A stretch of 64,000 bases of DNA from Mycolicibacterium llatzerense. Lineage in GTDB: Bacteria; Actinomycetota; Actinomycetes; Mycobacteriales; Mycobacteriaceae. A program made the translations under genes and the position numbers. How positions within the stretch are numbered: position 1 is the first letter of the stretch; each line of letters opens with the position of its first letter. The notes beneath the pieces are model-generated. The model had not been told where the DNA came from and ran no database searches. It was given only the letters and a program-made list of their open reading frames with translations. The DNA lies in contig NZ_JXST01000029.1 in the NCBI RefSeq assembly GCF_000878195.1, positions 1-64,000 on the forward strand. The letters are read 5' to 3'. This document shows positions 17,493 to 25,232 of the stretch, piece after piece.

Positions 17493-19253
17493 CTAGCGGA
17501 TGCCGCGGACCAGCCGGCCCGGACGGGCGCCGGTATCGATGCCGTGACGGCGGGTGACGGTGCCGCTGACGATCGTCGCGTCGTAGCCACTTGCGCCCTG
17601 CACCAAGCGTTTTCCACCGGCGGGCAGGTCATGCACCATTTTGGGTGCGTGCAACGTCAGCGCATCGAGGTCGATGACGTTGATGTCGGCCTTCTTGCCC
17701 ACGCTGATCACACCGCGGTCGGACATGCCGTAGAGCTGGGCGGTGTCGTGCGACTGCTTCCGGATGACGTACTCCAACGGCAGCTTCTCGCCACGGTGAC
17801 GGTCCCGGGCCCAGTGCGTGAGCAGGAACGTCGGGTACGAGGCGTCACAGATCATGCTGCAGTGCGCGCCGCCGTCAGAGAGCCCCAGCACCCCGGCCGG
17901 GTGCGTGAGCATCTCGCGGATGGCGTCATGGTTGCCGTCCGAGTAGTTGAACATCGGGTACATGAGCATGGCCCCGGCGTTGGCCTCGAGCATCAGGTCG
18001 TACATCGCGGCGAGTGGATCCATGCCGCGCCGCTGCGCGATGGCCGCGACGGTGCGCTCGACGGTCGGCTCGTAGTCCGGCGGTTCACCGATGTCGTACA
18101 AGCGATTTGCCGCATTCTGCGCCAGCATGAACATGCCGTCGAACAGCTTTGTGGGGTCGATCGGCAGGTCGTCCTCCGCCAGGATCGCGGCCCGCACCGC
18201 GGGCTCTGCCAGCTTCTCGGCGAGCTCTTCGCGCGTGCATTCGGCGGCCAGCCGGCGGTAGGTCGGGCGGTGCGTGAATGCGTGATGGCCAGGGAAACCC
18301 AGCAGCATGCCGAACGGCCGCGCCGCCACCTGGGGGAACAACCGGCTGCCCGCCTGATGCGCCGCGGCCGACAGGTCGAGCTGCTCACGCCACAGATTCG
18401 GATCGGCGTCGACCTGGATGAGCGCAAAGCTCAACGCACAGTCGATCTCCTCGCCGAGGCGGCGCATCCAGTCGAGTTCCTTGCGCGGCGCGATGATGTC
18501 CTCGCCGGCAGCGCCCTGCGGCGCCAGCTCGAAGACCGCTGCCCCGCCGGCCGCGGTGGCCCGGCCCAGGGCGAACAGCTCGTCCTCGGCGGCGAACGTG
18601 CCCGGCACCGGTTCGCCGTCCATGGCGCGGTGTGCCAGCGTGCGCGACGACGAAAAGCCCAGTGCCCCAACCTCGATCGCTTCCTGGACCAGTTTCGCCA
18701 TGGCCTTGATGTCGTCGGCGTTGGCGGGTTCGTTGCGGGCGCCGCGCTCCCCCATGGCGTACGCCCGGACCGCACCGTGGGCGATCTGGGTACCCATGTC
18801 GACCGAGAGTTCACGCCGGCCGACGACATCGAGGTATTCGCCGAAAGTCTCCCAGCCCCAGGTGATGCCCTCGGTGAGGGCGGTGCCGGGAATGTCCTCG
18901 ACGCCTTCCATCAGCCGGATCAGCCATTCCTCCTGGCCGGGACGCACCGGCGCGAAGCCGACGCCACAGTTGCCCGCGACCACCGTCGTCACCCCGTGGT
19001 TGCTCGACGGTTCCAGCACGCTGTCCCAGCTGACCTGGCCGTCGTAGTGGGTGTGGATGTCCACGAACCCCGGAGCGACGATCTTGCCGCCGGCATCGAT
19101 GGTCTCGGCCGAATCACCGGACAGCACAGGGTCATTCGGACCGCGCCGATGAACCTCGACGATCTTGCCGTCCTTGATCGCGACATCAGCGGTGAACCGG
19201 TCGGCGCCGGTGCCGTCGACAACAGTGCCACCGGTGATCTTCAGATCGAACAC
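17493..19253 (-). CDS. Amidohydrolase (N-acyl-D-amino-acid deacylase-like)
   Basis: A 586-residue metal-dependent amidohydrolase. LKITGGTVVDGTGADRF opens the composite beta domain, the metal HxH is in VDIHTHYDGQVSWD (about residue 68), GNCGVGFAPV follows, and SDGGAH near residue 465 carries the conserved aspartate. Family members cleave N-acyl-D-amino acids or cyclic amides; the substrate here is unknown. GTG 19253 is preferred over upstream ATG 19283 because GAGGGAG lies five to six bases before it. It is divergent from a TetR gene across a perfect 15-base palindrome, so TetR control is likely. Confidence 0.9.
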   Translation of the reverse strand: MFDLKITGGTVVDGTGADRFTADVAIKDGKIVEVHRRGPNDPVLSGDSAETIDAGGKIVAPGFVDIHTHYDGQVSWDSVLEPSSNHGVTTVVAGNCGVGFAPVRPGQEEWLIRLMEGVEDIPGTALTEGITWGWETFGEYLDVVGRRELSVDMGTQIAHGAVRAYAMGERGARNEPANADDIKAMAKLVQEAIEVGALGFSSSRTLAHRAMDGEPVPGTFAAEDELFALGRATAAGGAAVFELAPQGAAGEDIIAPRKELDWMRRLGEEIDCALSFALIQVDADPNLWREQLDLSAAAHQAGSRLFPQVAARPFGMLLGFPGHHAFTHRPTYRRLAAECTREELAEKLAEPAVRAAILAEDDLPIDPTKLFDGMFMLAQNAANRLYDIGEPPDYEPTVERTVAAIAQRRGMDPLAAMYDLMLEANAGAMLMYPMFNYSDGNHDAIREMLTHPAGVLGLSDGGAHCSMICDASYPTFLLTHWARDRHRGEKLPLEYVIRKQSHDTAQLYGMSDRGVISVGKKADINVIDLDALTLHAPKMVHDLPAGGKRLVQGASGYDATIVSGTVTRRHGIDTGARPGRLVRGIR

Positions 19254-19299
19254 ATCTGCTCCCTCGTTGCCACCCGCGACCATCAGTCAGCGGCAGTAC

Positions 19300-19314
19300 T
19301 GTAACAGTGTTACA
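19300..19314. promoter_or_regulatory. Perfect palindromic operator TGTAACA-G-TGTTACA
   Basis: A 15-base perfect palindrome sits in the divergent spacer between the amidohydrolase (start 19253) and the TetR gene (start 19392). Both its size and its central position suit a TetR-family operator controlling both directions. Confidence 0.7.
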
Positions 19315-19391
19315 CCGTGATGAGACGTAGATCTAGCGACTGGTCGCGATTGGGTGTGATTAGGTGTTCGGCATACCGGAAGCAGGTGGTC

Positions 19392-20027
19392 ATGGCGCAG
19401 GCATCCCAGCGTGGGTCCGACGGCACGTCGAAAACTGTTGACGCTCAACTGATCCTCGATACCGCCGCGGCATTGCTGGAACGCGATGGCGTCTCCGGAT
19501 TTTCCATGCGGAGCCTTTCCGAGCATCTCGGTGTCGCCGTCACATCCATCTACTGGCACGTCGGTGGACGGGACAAACTGTTCGACCACCTGATCGACCG
19601 GCTGATCGACGTGATGGCCAGCCTGCCCGCCGTCGGCGACAACCCGAAAGACCGCATCACCGCCCTGGCCCGCGCGCAGCGCACCGCGCTCATCGAACGC
19701 CAGCACCTGATGGCGATCGCGCACGAACGCGACCGCACACCGTCACTGTTCCAGCCAGTGCAACAGACCCTCGCCGCCGAACTGGCCGCGCTGGGGATCA
19801 CCGGAAATCAGGCGGCCCTGGCCTTGCGGTCCATCGAGGTGCACGTGATTTCGTCTGCGCTGATGCAGTTTTCGGCCATCCGCAGCGGTGAGCACGACGA
19901 GGAAGACGCGTCACTGTGGGGCGACGACTGGCCCGATCAGAAGCTTGTCGAGGCCTTGCGCTCGCCCACCGACTACGACGCGGTTTTCGAGTACGGCCTG
20001 GCCGCACTCCTGGCGTCCCTGGTGTGA
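19392..20027 (+). CDS. TetR-family regulator
   Basis: A 211-residue TetR protein. The HTH is near residues 34-55 (MRSLSEHLGVAVTSIYWHV), followed by a C-terminal TetR_C domain with an acidic segment GEHDEEDASLWGDDWP. ATG 19392 follows AGGTGG and is preferred to the far upstream ATG 19317, which would overlap the palindrome region. It is divergent from the amidohydrolase gene and convergent with the SDR gene 10 bases away. It probably represses the amidohydrolase through the 19300 palindrome; the ligand is unknown. Confidence 0.9.
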   Translation: MAQASQRGSDGTSKTVDAQLILDTAAALLERDGVSGFSMRSLSEHLGVAVTSIYWHVGGRDKLFDHLIDRLIDVMASLPAVGDNPKDRITALARAQRTALIERQHLMAIAHERDRTPSLFQPVQQTLAAELAALGITGNQAALALRSIEVHVISSALMQFSAIRSGEHDEEDASLWGDDWPDQKLVEALRSPTDYDAVFEYGLAALLASLV

Positions 20028-20037
20028 GCCGGCGAGC

Positions 20038-20898
20038 TCAGTTGGCGGCGAACCGGCGGTTGCGCAGCTTGGGCACCGCCTGCTCGCTGAGCACGCGGGC
20101 GCGTTCGGTCATGGCGCCGGCAATGGCCTCGGGGTGCGTGGTCAGGTAGAAGCCACCCGCCGCCGACTGGTCGAAGATGACCTCGGCGGCGGTGAGCGGA
20201 TCCATGGCGGAGAGCTGGTGCATGGCGGTGCGCTCAGACGCTGAGGCTGTGGCGGCGTCGTCATCCGCCGTGCTCTCGACGCCACCGGCGGCGGTGAAGA
20301 TGTTCGACTGAACCGGGCCCGGCAAGACCGCCTGTACACAGACGTGGTTGTCGTGGCCGGCCAGTTCGATCTCGACTCGCAGGCATTCGGTCAGCGCCAG
20401 CACGGCGTGCTTGCTGACGATGTACGGCGCCTGCAGCTGGACCGTCGACACGCCGCCGACGGACGACATGTTCCATACCCACGACGGTTCGCCCGACGCC
20501 AACATGGCGGGCAGGAAGGCCCGCACGCCATGGAAGACGCCGCTGACGTTGATGTCCATGACGCGCTCCCAGTTGGCGACCGGGGTATCCCACAGGTAGC
20601 CGAACTGTTCGATGCCGGCGTTGTTCACCAACAGGCGCACCGGGCCGATGTCGCTGTTGACCCGGTCGGCCAGGGCCTGCACGGCCTCGGCGTCCCGGAC
20701 GTCGCACACCGCGTCCACGGCGGTCGCGCCGGCCGCGGTCAGCTCGTCACGCAGCGCGGCGACCGCATCGGCATTCACGTCGGCCAGCACGGTCGTCATA
20801 CCCAGTTGGGCCGCGTACCGGGCCAAGCCGGCCCCGATCCCCGAGCCGGCCCCCGTGATGACCGCAACCCCACCACTGAACAGTTCCTGTGCACCCAT
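20038..20898 (-). CDS. Short-chain dehydrogenase/reductase (SDR)
   Basis: A 286-residue classical SDR. The cofactor site TGAGSGIGAGLA is near residue 15, NNAG near residue 92, and the catalytic Ser and Tyr-Lys are in MSSVGG and PYIVSKHAV. An aspartate after the second strand (LADVN) suggests NAD(H) preference. It oxidises or reduces an alcohol or ketone of unknown identity. It has the usual length, with no signal or membrane segment, and is convergent with the TetR gene at 20027. It is not obviously co-transcribed with the small membrane genes upstream of it. Confidence 0.92.
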   Translation of the reverse strand: MGAQELFSGGVAVITGAGSGIGAGLARYAAQLGMTTVLADVNADAVAALRDELTAAGATAVDAVCDVRDAEAVQALADRVNSDIGPVRLLVNNAGIEQFGYLWDTPVANWERVMDINVSGVFHGVRAFLPAMLASGEPSWVWNMSSVGGVSTVQLQAPYIVSKHAVLALTECLRVEIELAGHDNHVCVQAVLPGPVQSNIFTAAGGVESTADDDAATASASERTAMHQLSAMDPLTAAEVIFDQSAAGGFYLTTHPEAIAGAMTERARVLSEQAVPKLRNRRFAAN

Positions 20899-20961
20899 GG
20901 CCGAAGTAAATCGCAGGGCGGGGGCTCGGGCAGGCAGAAAGTCCGATCAGTGGAATGCCGG

Positions 20962-21441
20962 TCAGACCGGCTGCACCGCGACTTCGGCCTTCGGCGCCGC
21001 GCGCAGCACGCATCGGGCATAGCCGATCCAGCTCACCACACAGGCCACAAAGGCGATGGTGATCATCGGGTAGACCGCCTGACCGAGAACCACTGCGACA
21101 GAATCACTTCCGGCCAAGCGCCGGTCGACCGCGCCGCCCGTCATCAACGGCAGCAGGCTGACGACGAAGCAGGCGATGGCCGCGGCCAACGCGGTGCCGA
21201 ACATCGCGCGCACGGCGGCAGCGATCATCTTGCCGGCCGCGAGCAGGATCAGCACCGCGAAGGGCAGCGGCCGCAGCTCGGCGCCGAGGTGCCCGCTGAT
21301 GTCCCAGATCCCCCAGCCGCTCATGGCGCCGCGGCCATGGTCGTTGTGCGCGGTGTACCACGGCAGCACAGCCGCGACCACGATCATCGCGAAGGCGATG
21401 ACCCCCATCGCCCAGCGCGTCAATACGTTCTCGATGCTCAA
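20962..21441 (-). CDS. Small four-helix membrane protein, unknown function
   Basis: A predicted 159-residue inner-membrane protein with four hydrophobic segments: VIAFAMIVVAAVLPW, LPFAVLILLAAGKMIAAA, AIACFVVSLLPLM and MITIAFVACVVSWIGY. No family is recognised. The open frame reaches far upstream, but the coding-like part begins at TTG 21441, whose TTGA overlaps the TGA stop of the preceding small membrane gene; GGGAG lies immediately before it. This start is inferred from translational coupling, and TTG 21423 is an alternative. The two small genes probably act together. Confidence 0.6.
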   Translation of the reverse strand: MSIENVLTRWAMGVIAFAMIVVAAVLPWYTAHNDHGRGAMSGWGIWDISGHLGAELRPLPFAVLILLAAGKMIAAAVRAMFGTALAAAIACFVVSLLPLMTGGAVDRRLAGSDSVAVVLGQAVYPMITIAFVACVVSWIGYARCVLRAAPKAEVAVQPV

Positions 21442-21788
21442 CTCCCGGTAAATGTGGGCTGCATCAGTGTCAGCATGGCCATCGCCAAACTGATGAGCAG
21501 ACACAGACTCAACACGATCATCGCACCAACCAGCAGCCAGCGGCCCATTCGTCGGCGAATGCGCGTCAATTTTGCGTTGTGGCATTCCTCGACATAACCG
21601 ACGGCAACCATCGCGAAGGCGACGTCGATGTGTTCGTCCCCGACAGTGGCCGCGCCCGCCGCGATCTCCTGCAGGCGTCCGGGCTCGATCTGCACTCCGG
21701 CGACGGCGAATCGCCGACTCAGCCGGCGCGCCTGCGCCCGCGTGAGCGGGTGGTCGCACACGTGCACGTGGTGTCGCGGGGCTGCCAC
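21438..21788 (-). CDS. Small single-helix membrane protein, unknown function
   Basis: A 116-residue protein with a soluble N-terminal part (about residues 1-80) containing PLTRAQARRLSRRFAVAG and EHIDVAFAMVAVGYVEE, a basic patch KLTRIRRRMGR, and one C-terminal membrane segment (LLVGAMIVLSLCLLISLAM). GTG 21788 has AAGGA about nine bases upstream. Its stop overlaps the TTG of the next small membrane gene. No family is recognised. It lies beyond the terminator-like hairpin that follows the acyl-CoA dehydrogenase gene, so it is probably a separate transcript. Confidence 0.65.
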   Translation of the reverse strand: MAAPRHHVHVCDHPLTRAQARRLSRRFAVAGVQIEPGRLQEIAAGAATVGDEHIDVAFAMVAVGYVEECHNAKLTRIRRRMGRWLLVGAMIVLSLCLLISLAMAMLTLMQPTFTGS

Positions 21789-21826
21789 TTACGTCGTTCC
21801 TTCGATCCGGGCACCCGCCCGAATGC

Positions 21827-21868
21827 CGAAGGCGCCCAAGAGTGAAGTTACTCCGGCGGGCGCCTTCG
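21827..21868. terminator. Hairpin after the acyl-CoA dehydrogenase gene
   Basis: The perfect 11-base arms cgaaggcgccc (21827-21837) and gggcgccttcg (21858-21868) enclose a 20-base loop. The stem begins about 20 bases beyond the acyl-CoA dehydrogenase stop on the minus strand, as expected for an intrinsic terminator without a T-run. Confidence 0.7.
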
Positions 21869-21888
21869 CACACTGCGACAGCAGGAAT

Positions 21889-23046
21889 TTACAGACCCAT
21901 GTCCTTGGCGATGATCATCTTCATGACCTCACTGGTGCCGCCGTAGATGCGGCCGACGCGATTGTCGGCGTACAGCCGGGCGATCGGGTACTCGTTGATG
22001 TAGCCGTAGCCGCCGTGCAGCTGCAGGCAGCGGTCGATCACGCGGGCCGCTGCGTCGGTGCAGAACAGCTTGGCCTTGGCAGCGTCGGCGGCGGACAGCT
22101 CGTCGAGGTCGTGGGCCTCCATGGCGCGGTCGACGACGGCTTCCATCGCGTCGACGTCGGCCTGGCAGGCGGCGAGCTCGAACTTGGTGTTCTGGAACGA
22201 GGAGACCGGCTTACCGAAAACGGTGCGGTCCTTGGTGTACTGCACGGCGAACCGGACGGCGGCCTTGGCCTGCGCGTAGGCACTGACGGCGATGCCGAGC
22301 CGCTCACGGGGCAGGTTCTGACCGAGGTAGTTGAAGCCCTGGTTGGCCTCGCCGAGGATGTCCTCGACCGGGACCTTGACGTCGGTGAAGTTCAGCTCGG
22401 CGGTGTCCGAGCAGCGCAGGCCCAGCTTGTCGAGCTTGCGGCCGACCGAGTAGCCCTCCAGCTTGGTGTCGACCACCAGCAGCGAGATGCCGAAGCGACG
22501 GTCGTCTTCCTTGGGAGCGGAGGTACGGGCGCAGACGATCACGCGGTCGGCGTGCACGCCACCGGTGATGAAGGTCTTCGAGCCGTTGAGGACGTAGTGG
22601 GTGCCGTCCTCGGAAAGCTTTGCGGTGGTGCGCATTCCGGCCAGGTCGGAGCCGGTGCCGGGTTCGGTCATCGCGATCGCGAACATGATCTCGCCGCTGA
22701 GCATGCCGGGGAACCAGCGCTTCTTCTGCTCTTCGTTACCGATGTCGCGGATGTAGGGCAGACACAGGCCGACGTGCACGCTGGAGCCACCGAACGACAC
22801 CGCGGCACGCGCCAGTTCCTCGGTGAGGATCGCCTGGAACTTGTACGAGGTCAGGCCCTCGCCGCCGTACTCCTCCGGGATTTCCGCGCCGAAGATGCCG
22901 AGTTCGCCGAGCTTGTAGTAAAAGTCGCGCGGCACCAGGCCCTTCTCGAACCACTCGTCGTAGACCGGGCTCACCTCGGACTCAACGAAGGACCGGATCA
23001 TCGACCGGTAATCCTCGTGCTCTTCGCTGTAGACCTCGCGTTTCAC
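21889..23046 (-). CDS. Acyl-CoA dehydrogenase (FadE)
   Basis: A flavoprotein of about 385 residues catalysing alpha,beta-dehydrogenation of an acyl-CoA. The FAD/substrate motifs FAIAMTEPGTGSDL and FITGG, the DRTVFGKP segment and the closing LHGGYGYINEYPI are present. The position that carries the catalytic glutamate in medium-chain enzymes reads IYGGTSE, without the glutamate, so the base is probably the Glu of RERLGIA, as in isovaleryl/long-chain types. GAGGAG precedes both ATG 23052 (no spacing) and GTG 23046 (six bases), so GTG 23046 is preferred. It is divergent from a TetR gene with a strong dyad between them. Confidence 0.92.
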   Translation of the reverse strand: MKREVYSEEHEDYRSMIRSFVESEVSPVYDEWFEKGLVPRDFYYKLGELGIFGAEIPEEYGGEGLTSYKFQAILTEELARAAVSFGGSSVHVGLCLPYIRDIGNEEQKKRWFPGMLSGEIMFAIAMTEPGTGSDLAGMRTTAKLSEDGTHYVLNGSKTFITGGVHADRVIVCARTSAPKEDDRRFGISLLVVDTKLEGYSVGRKLDKLGLRCSDTAELNFTDVKVPVEDILGEANQGFNYLGQNLPRERLGIAVSAYAQAKAAVRFAVQYTKDRTVFGKPVSSFQNTKFELAACQADVDAMEAVVDRAMEAHDLDELSAADAAKAKLFCTDAAARVIDRCLQLHGGYGYINEYPIARLYADNRVGRIYGGTSEVMKMIIAKDMGL

Positions 23047-23074
23047 AGACATCTCCTCAAAAGTGGTGAACAGT

Positions 23075-23104
23075 GTTAGCTTGTTGCTGTCACAATAAGC
23101 TAAC
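23075..23104. promoter_or_regulatory. Long dyad operator between fadE and tetR
   Basis: GTTAGCTTGTTG (23075-23086) and CAATAAGCTAAC (23093-23104) are complementary at 11 of 12 positions with a 6-base spacer. The dyad is central in the spacer between the divergent acyl-CoA dehydrogenase and TetR genes, so it is a likely TetR operator for both. Confidence 0.7.
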
Positions 23105-23132
23105 AACGTTCGCTAATTCAAGGGAGACGCAG

Positions 23133-23762
23133 ATGGGCAGGCCCCGCGTACCACTGCTCAACCGCGAACTCATCCGTGACACCGCGCTGGAACTGATCGA
23201 TCGCGACGGCCTCGCGGAGATGTCGATGCGCAAGCTGGCTGCCGAACTGGGCGTCCAGGCGTCGTCGCTGTACAAGCACTACCCCACCAAAGACGACGTG
23301 CTCGACGCCGTCGCTAGCCAGGTGGCGAGAGAAATCGACACGTCGGGGTTCGACCGCGGCGACGATTGGCAGGACGCGCTGACGGCGTGGGCCCGCTCGC
23401 ACCGCGCGGCCCTGGCCGCCCACCCGAATCTCGTGCCCTACCTGGCGACCGGGCCGGGCCGTCGCGACGTGAGTCTGCGGATCGCCGATGCCGTGCACGG
23501 CGGCCTGGTCGGGGCCGGCTGGCCGCCCCGCGAAGCCACGCTCATCGGCGCCGCGACCCGCTCACTGGTCCTCGGCTCGACCGTCGGCTCGTTCTCCCGC
23601 GGTTTCACCGACGACGTGCAGGTCTACCGCGACCGCTACCCGCACATGGGCCAGGCACACCTACTGCGCGGCAAGGCCGACCAGATCGACGCAGCGGGTT
23701 TCGAACTGGCCCTGACGTCGTTCATCGACGGTTTGGCAATCCGCTTCGCCGCCCTCCAGTGA
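23133..23762 (+). CDS. TetR-family regulator
   Basis: A 209-residue TetR protein. It starts MGRPRVPLLNRELIRDTALE, the HTH is around residues 31-52 (MRKLAAELGVQASSLYKHY), and the C-terminal domain is of the TetR_C class with GFSRGF-like turns (SFSRGFTDDVQVYRDRYP). ATG 23133 follows AAGGGAG. It is divergent from the fadE gene and presumably represses it through the 23075 dyad, responding to an acyl-CoA or related lipid; that is inference. Its TGA stop forms the first bases of the 50-bp palindromic repeat that flanks the next gene. Confidence 0.92.
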   Translation: MGRPRVPLLNRELIRDTALELIDRDGLAEMSMRKLAAELGVQASSLYKHYPTKDDVLDAVASQVAREIDTSGFDRGDDWQDALTAWARSHRAALAAHPNLVPYLATGPGRRDVSLRIADAVHGGLVGAGWPPREATLIGAATRSLVLGSTVGSFSRGFTDDVQVYRDRYPHMGQAHLLRGKADQIDAAGFELALTSFIDGLAIRFAALQ

Positions 23763-23809
23763 TTTCGGCGTGATTTGTAGCGTTCGCCGCTACAAATCAC
23801 GCCGAAATC
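23760..23809. repeat. Left copy of 50-bp palindromic flanking repeat
   Basis: Perfect 22-base arms (23761-23782, starting gatttcggcgtg, and 23788-23809) surround the loop ttcgc. The element begins at the TetR stop codon. A second copy in inverted orientation, 49 of 50 bases the same, lies at 24724-24773 on the other side of the AbiEi-like gene. It could act as a terminator for tetR, a boundary of a mobile unit, or both. Confidence 0.85.
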
Positions 23810-23861
23810 GCTCGCGGATCTTGGGTGGAACCAGCCGGCGGCCCGGCGCGTCCATAAACAT

Positions 23862-24743
23862 GTGGATCACGACGTTCTCGACGGCTATTTGCGAGCCCAC
23901 GACGGCGTCATCACGCTGGCTCAAGCGTCCACGGCCGGGCTCGACCGCCACGCGGTCGAGCGGAGGGTGAAGACCGGCCGCTGGCTGCGGTGTTCGCCCG
24001 GTGTCTTCTTCGTCGACGACCGGCCGCTCACCGATGCGGCCCGGATCCGTATTGCCGTATGGGGTTACGGACCACAAGCGACCGCGAGCGGCCTGGCAGC
24101 CGCCTGGTGGCACGAGCTCTGCAAGTACTCACCAGACATCGTCGAAGTCACGGTGCCACGCAACAGCAACGGCCGAGGACGCACGGGTACCCGGGTACGG
24201 CGTCGAGACCTACATCCGGCCGACATCGTTGACCGCAATGGCATGCGAGTCACCGCGTTGCCACTGACAGTGGTCGAGGCTGCAGTGCGGCGCGGCGGTG
24301 GCGTGCGGCTGATGGACACTGCTCTGCAGCGTCACGTCGCATTGCAGCCGTTGTGGGACGCACATTTACGCAACAAAGGTCGCCATGGTTCGCCGGCATC
24401 GCGCCGACTCCTTGTGGCCGCTGCCGACGGAGCGCGATCCGCGGCCGAACGATTGTTGGTCCAGCTGTTGCGCGACAACAAGATCACCGGCTGGCAGGCC
24501 AACCATCCGGTCGCCGGATACAAGGTCGATGCCCTATTCCGCCGCGAACGAATCGCCATCGAGACCGATGGCTTCGCATTTCACAGCAGTGCGGCCGATT
24601 TTCAGAACGATCGTGAACGGCAGAACAAGATCGCGCTGGCCGGCTATCAGGTGCTGCGGTTCACCTGGCTCGACCTGACCGAGTATCCCGACAGGGTCCT
24701 CGCGGAAATCTGCTGCGCCCTGCGACTTCGGCGTGATTTGTAG
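23862..24743 (+). CDS. AbiEi-like antitoxin-domain protein with C-terminal DUF559 nuclease-like domain
   Basis: A 293-residue protein. Residues 1-80 form a winged-helix region like type IV AbiEi antitoxins (HDGVITLAQASTAGLDRHAV, RRVKTGRWLRCSPGVFFV). The C-terminal part from about residue 190 resembles the DUF559/Vsr-like fold, with a PD-(D/E)XK-type pattern VDALF...IAIETDG and QNKIALAGYQVLRFTW. No AbiEii-type toxin gene is adjacent, and the paired nuclease-like domain suggests a single-gene element. GTG 23862 has no clear ribosome binding site. The last seven codons lie inside the right-hand palindromic repeat. Function is unknown; DNA binding plus cleavage is inference. Confidence 0.82.
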   Translation: MDHDVLDGYLRAHDGVITLAQASTAGLDRHAVERRVKTGRWLRCSPGVFFVDDRPLTDAARIRIAVWGYGPQATASGLAAAWWHELCKYSPDIVEVTVPRNSNGRGRTGTRVRRRDLHPADIVDRNGMRVTALPLTVVEAAVRRGGGVRLMDTALQRHVALQPLWDAHLRNKGRHGSPASRRLLVAAADGARSAAERLLVQLLRDNKITGWQANHPVAGYKVDALFRRERIAIETDGFAFHSSAADFQNDRERQNKIALAGYQVLRFTWLDLTEYPDRVLAEICCALRLRRDL

Positions 24744-24773
24744 CGGCGAACGCTACAAATCACGCCGAAATCA
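24724..24773. repeat. Right copy of 50-bp palindromic flanking repeat
   Basis: The arms at 24724-24745 and 24751-24772 pair at 21 of 22 positions around the loop gcgaa, which is the reverse complement of the loop in the left copy. The element is therefore an inverted copy of 23760-23809 with one mismatch. It contains the TAG stop of the AbiEi-like gene and, on the other strand, the TGA stop of the convergent gene at 24771. Confidence 0.85.
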
Positions 24774-25157
24774 CTTGTCTTGCGGCTTGGCGCCGCCGCT
24801 GAAGGGGTTCAGCCTCGACACCCCCGGGATGTTCGACAGCAGCCGGAACACCTCATTGCCGGTATTCACCAGCGCCTCGAGTTGCGGCAGCAGGGCGTCG
24901 AGCGTGCGGAACATGGGGTCGGCCATGGCCATGAACCGCTCGGTGCGGTCGATCGTGGTGTTGAGCCGCTCGGTGGCCACCGCCAGGTTCTCGATGAGAT
25001 CGGGCACCTGGGCGGCCAGTTGGACGGAGGCCGGCGGGATGCGCAAAGCACCGCTGGCCACCGCCTGCGTCATCTCGACGGCGGACTGGGCGGCATCAAC
25101 CGCGGACTGGGCTGCGGCCTTCAGGTCGCTGGGCTTCGGAATCATTTGACCGGCCAT
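24771..25157 (-). CDS. Conserved-looking helical protein, unknown function
   Basis: A 128-residue protein without signal or membrane segments, predicted to be almost entirely helical. Heptad-like stretches (AAAQSAVDAAQSAVEMTQAV; DLIENLAVATERLNTTIDRT) are followed by a Pro/Gly-rich tail. The amphipathic pattern recalls phasin-like or granule-surface proteins, but no family is certain. ATG 25157 is the start. Its stop codon sits at the edge of the 24724 palindrome, which separates it from the convergent AbiEi-like gene. It lies downstream of the alcohol dehydrogenase on the same strand with a 75-base gap, so co-transcription is possible. Confidence 0.7.
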   Translation of the reverse strand: MAGQMIPKPSDLKAAAQSAVDAAQSAVEMTQAVASGALRIPPASVQLAAQVPDLIENLAVATERLNTTIDRTERFMAMADPMFRTLDALLPQLEALVNTGNEVFRLLSNIPGVSRLNPFSGGAKPQDK

Positions 25158-25232
25158 ACAGTTAACTGTGCCGCACCCAGGCCCGCCTGTCCCGTGATCG
25201 ACACGGCTACACGTCGGTAACGCTGCTCACGA

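Noticed and set aside
17427..19304. A 625-codon plus-strand frame across the amidohydrolase
   Set aside because: The minus strand encodes a full amidohydrolase with metal-binding motifs; the plus frame is its shadow.
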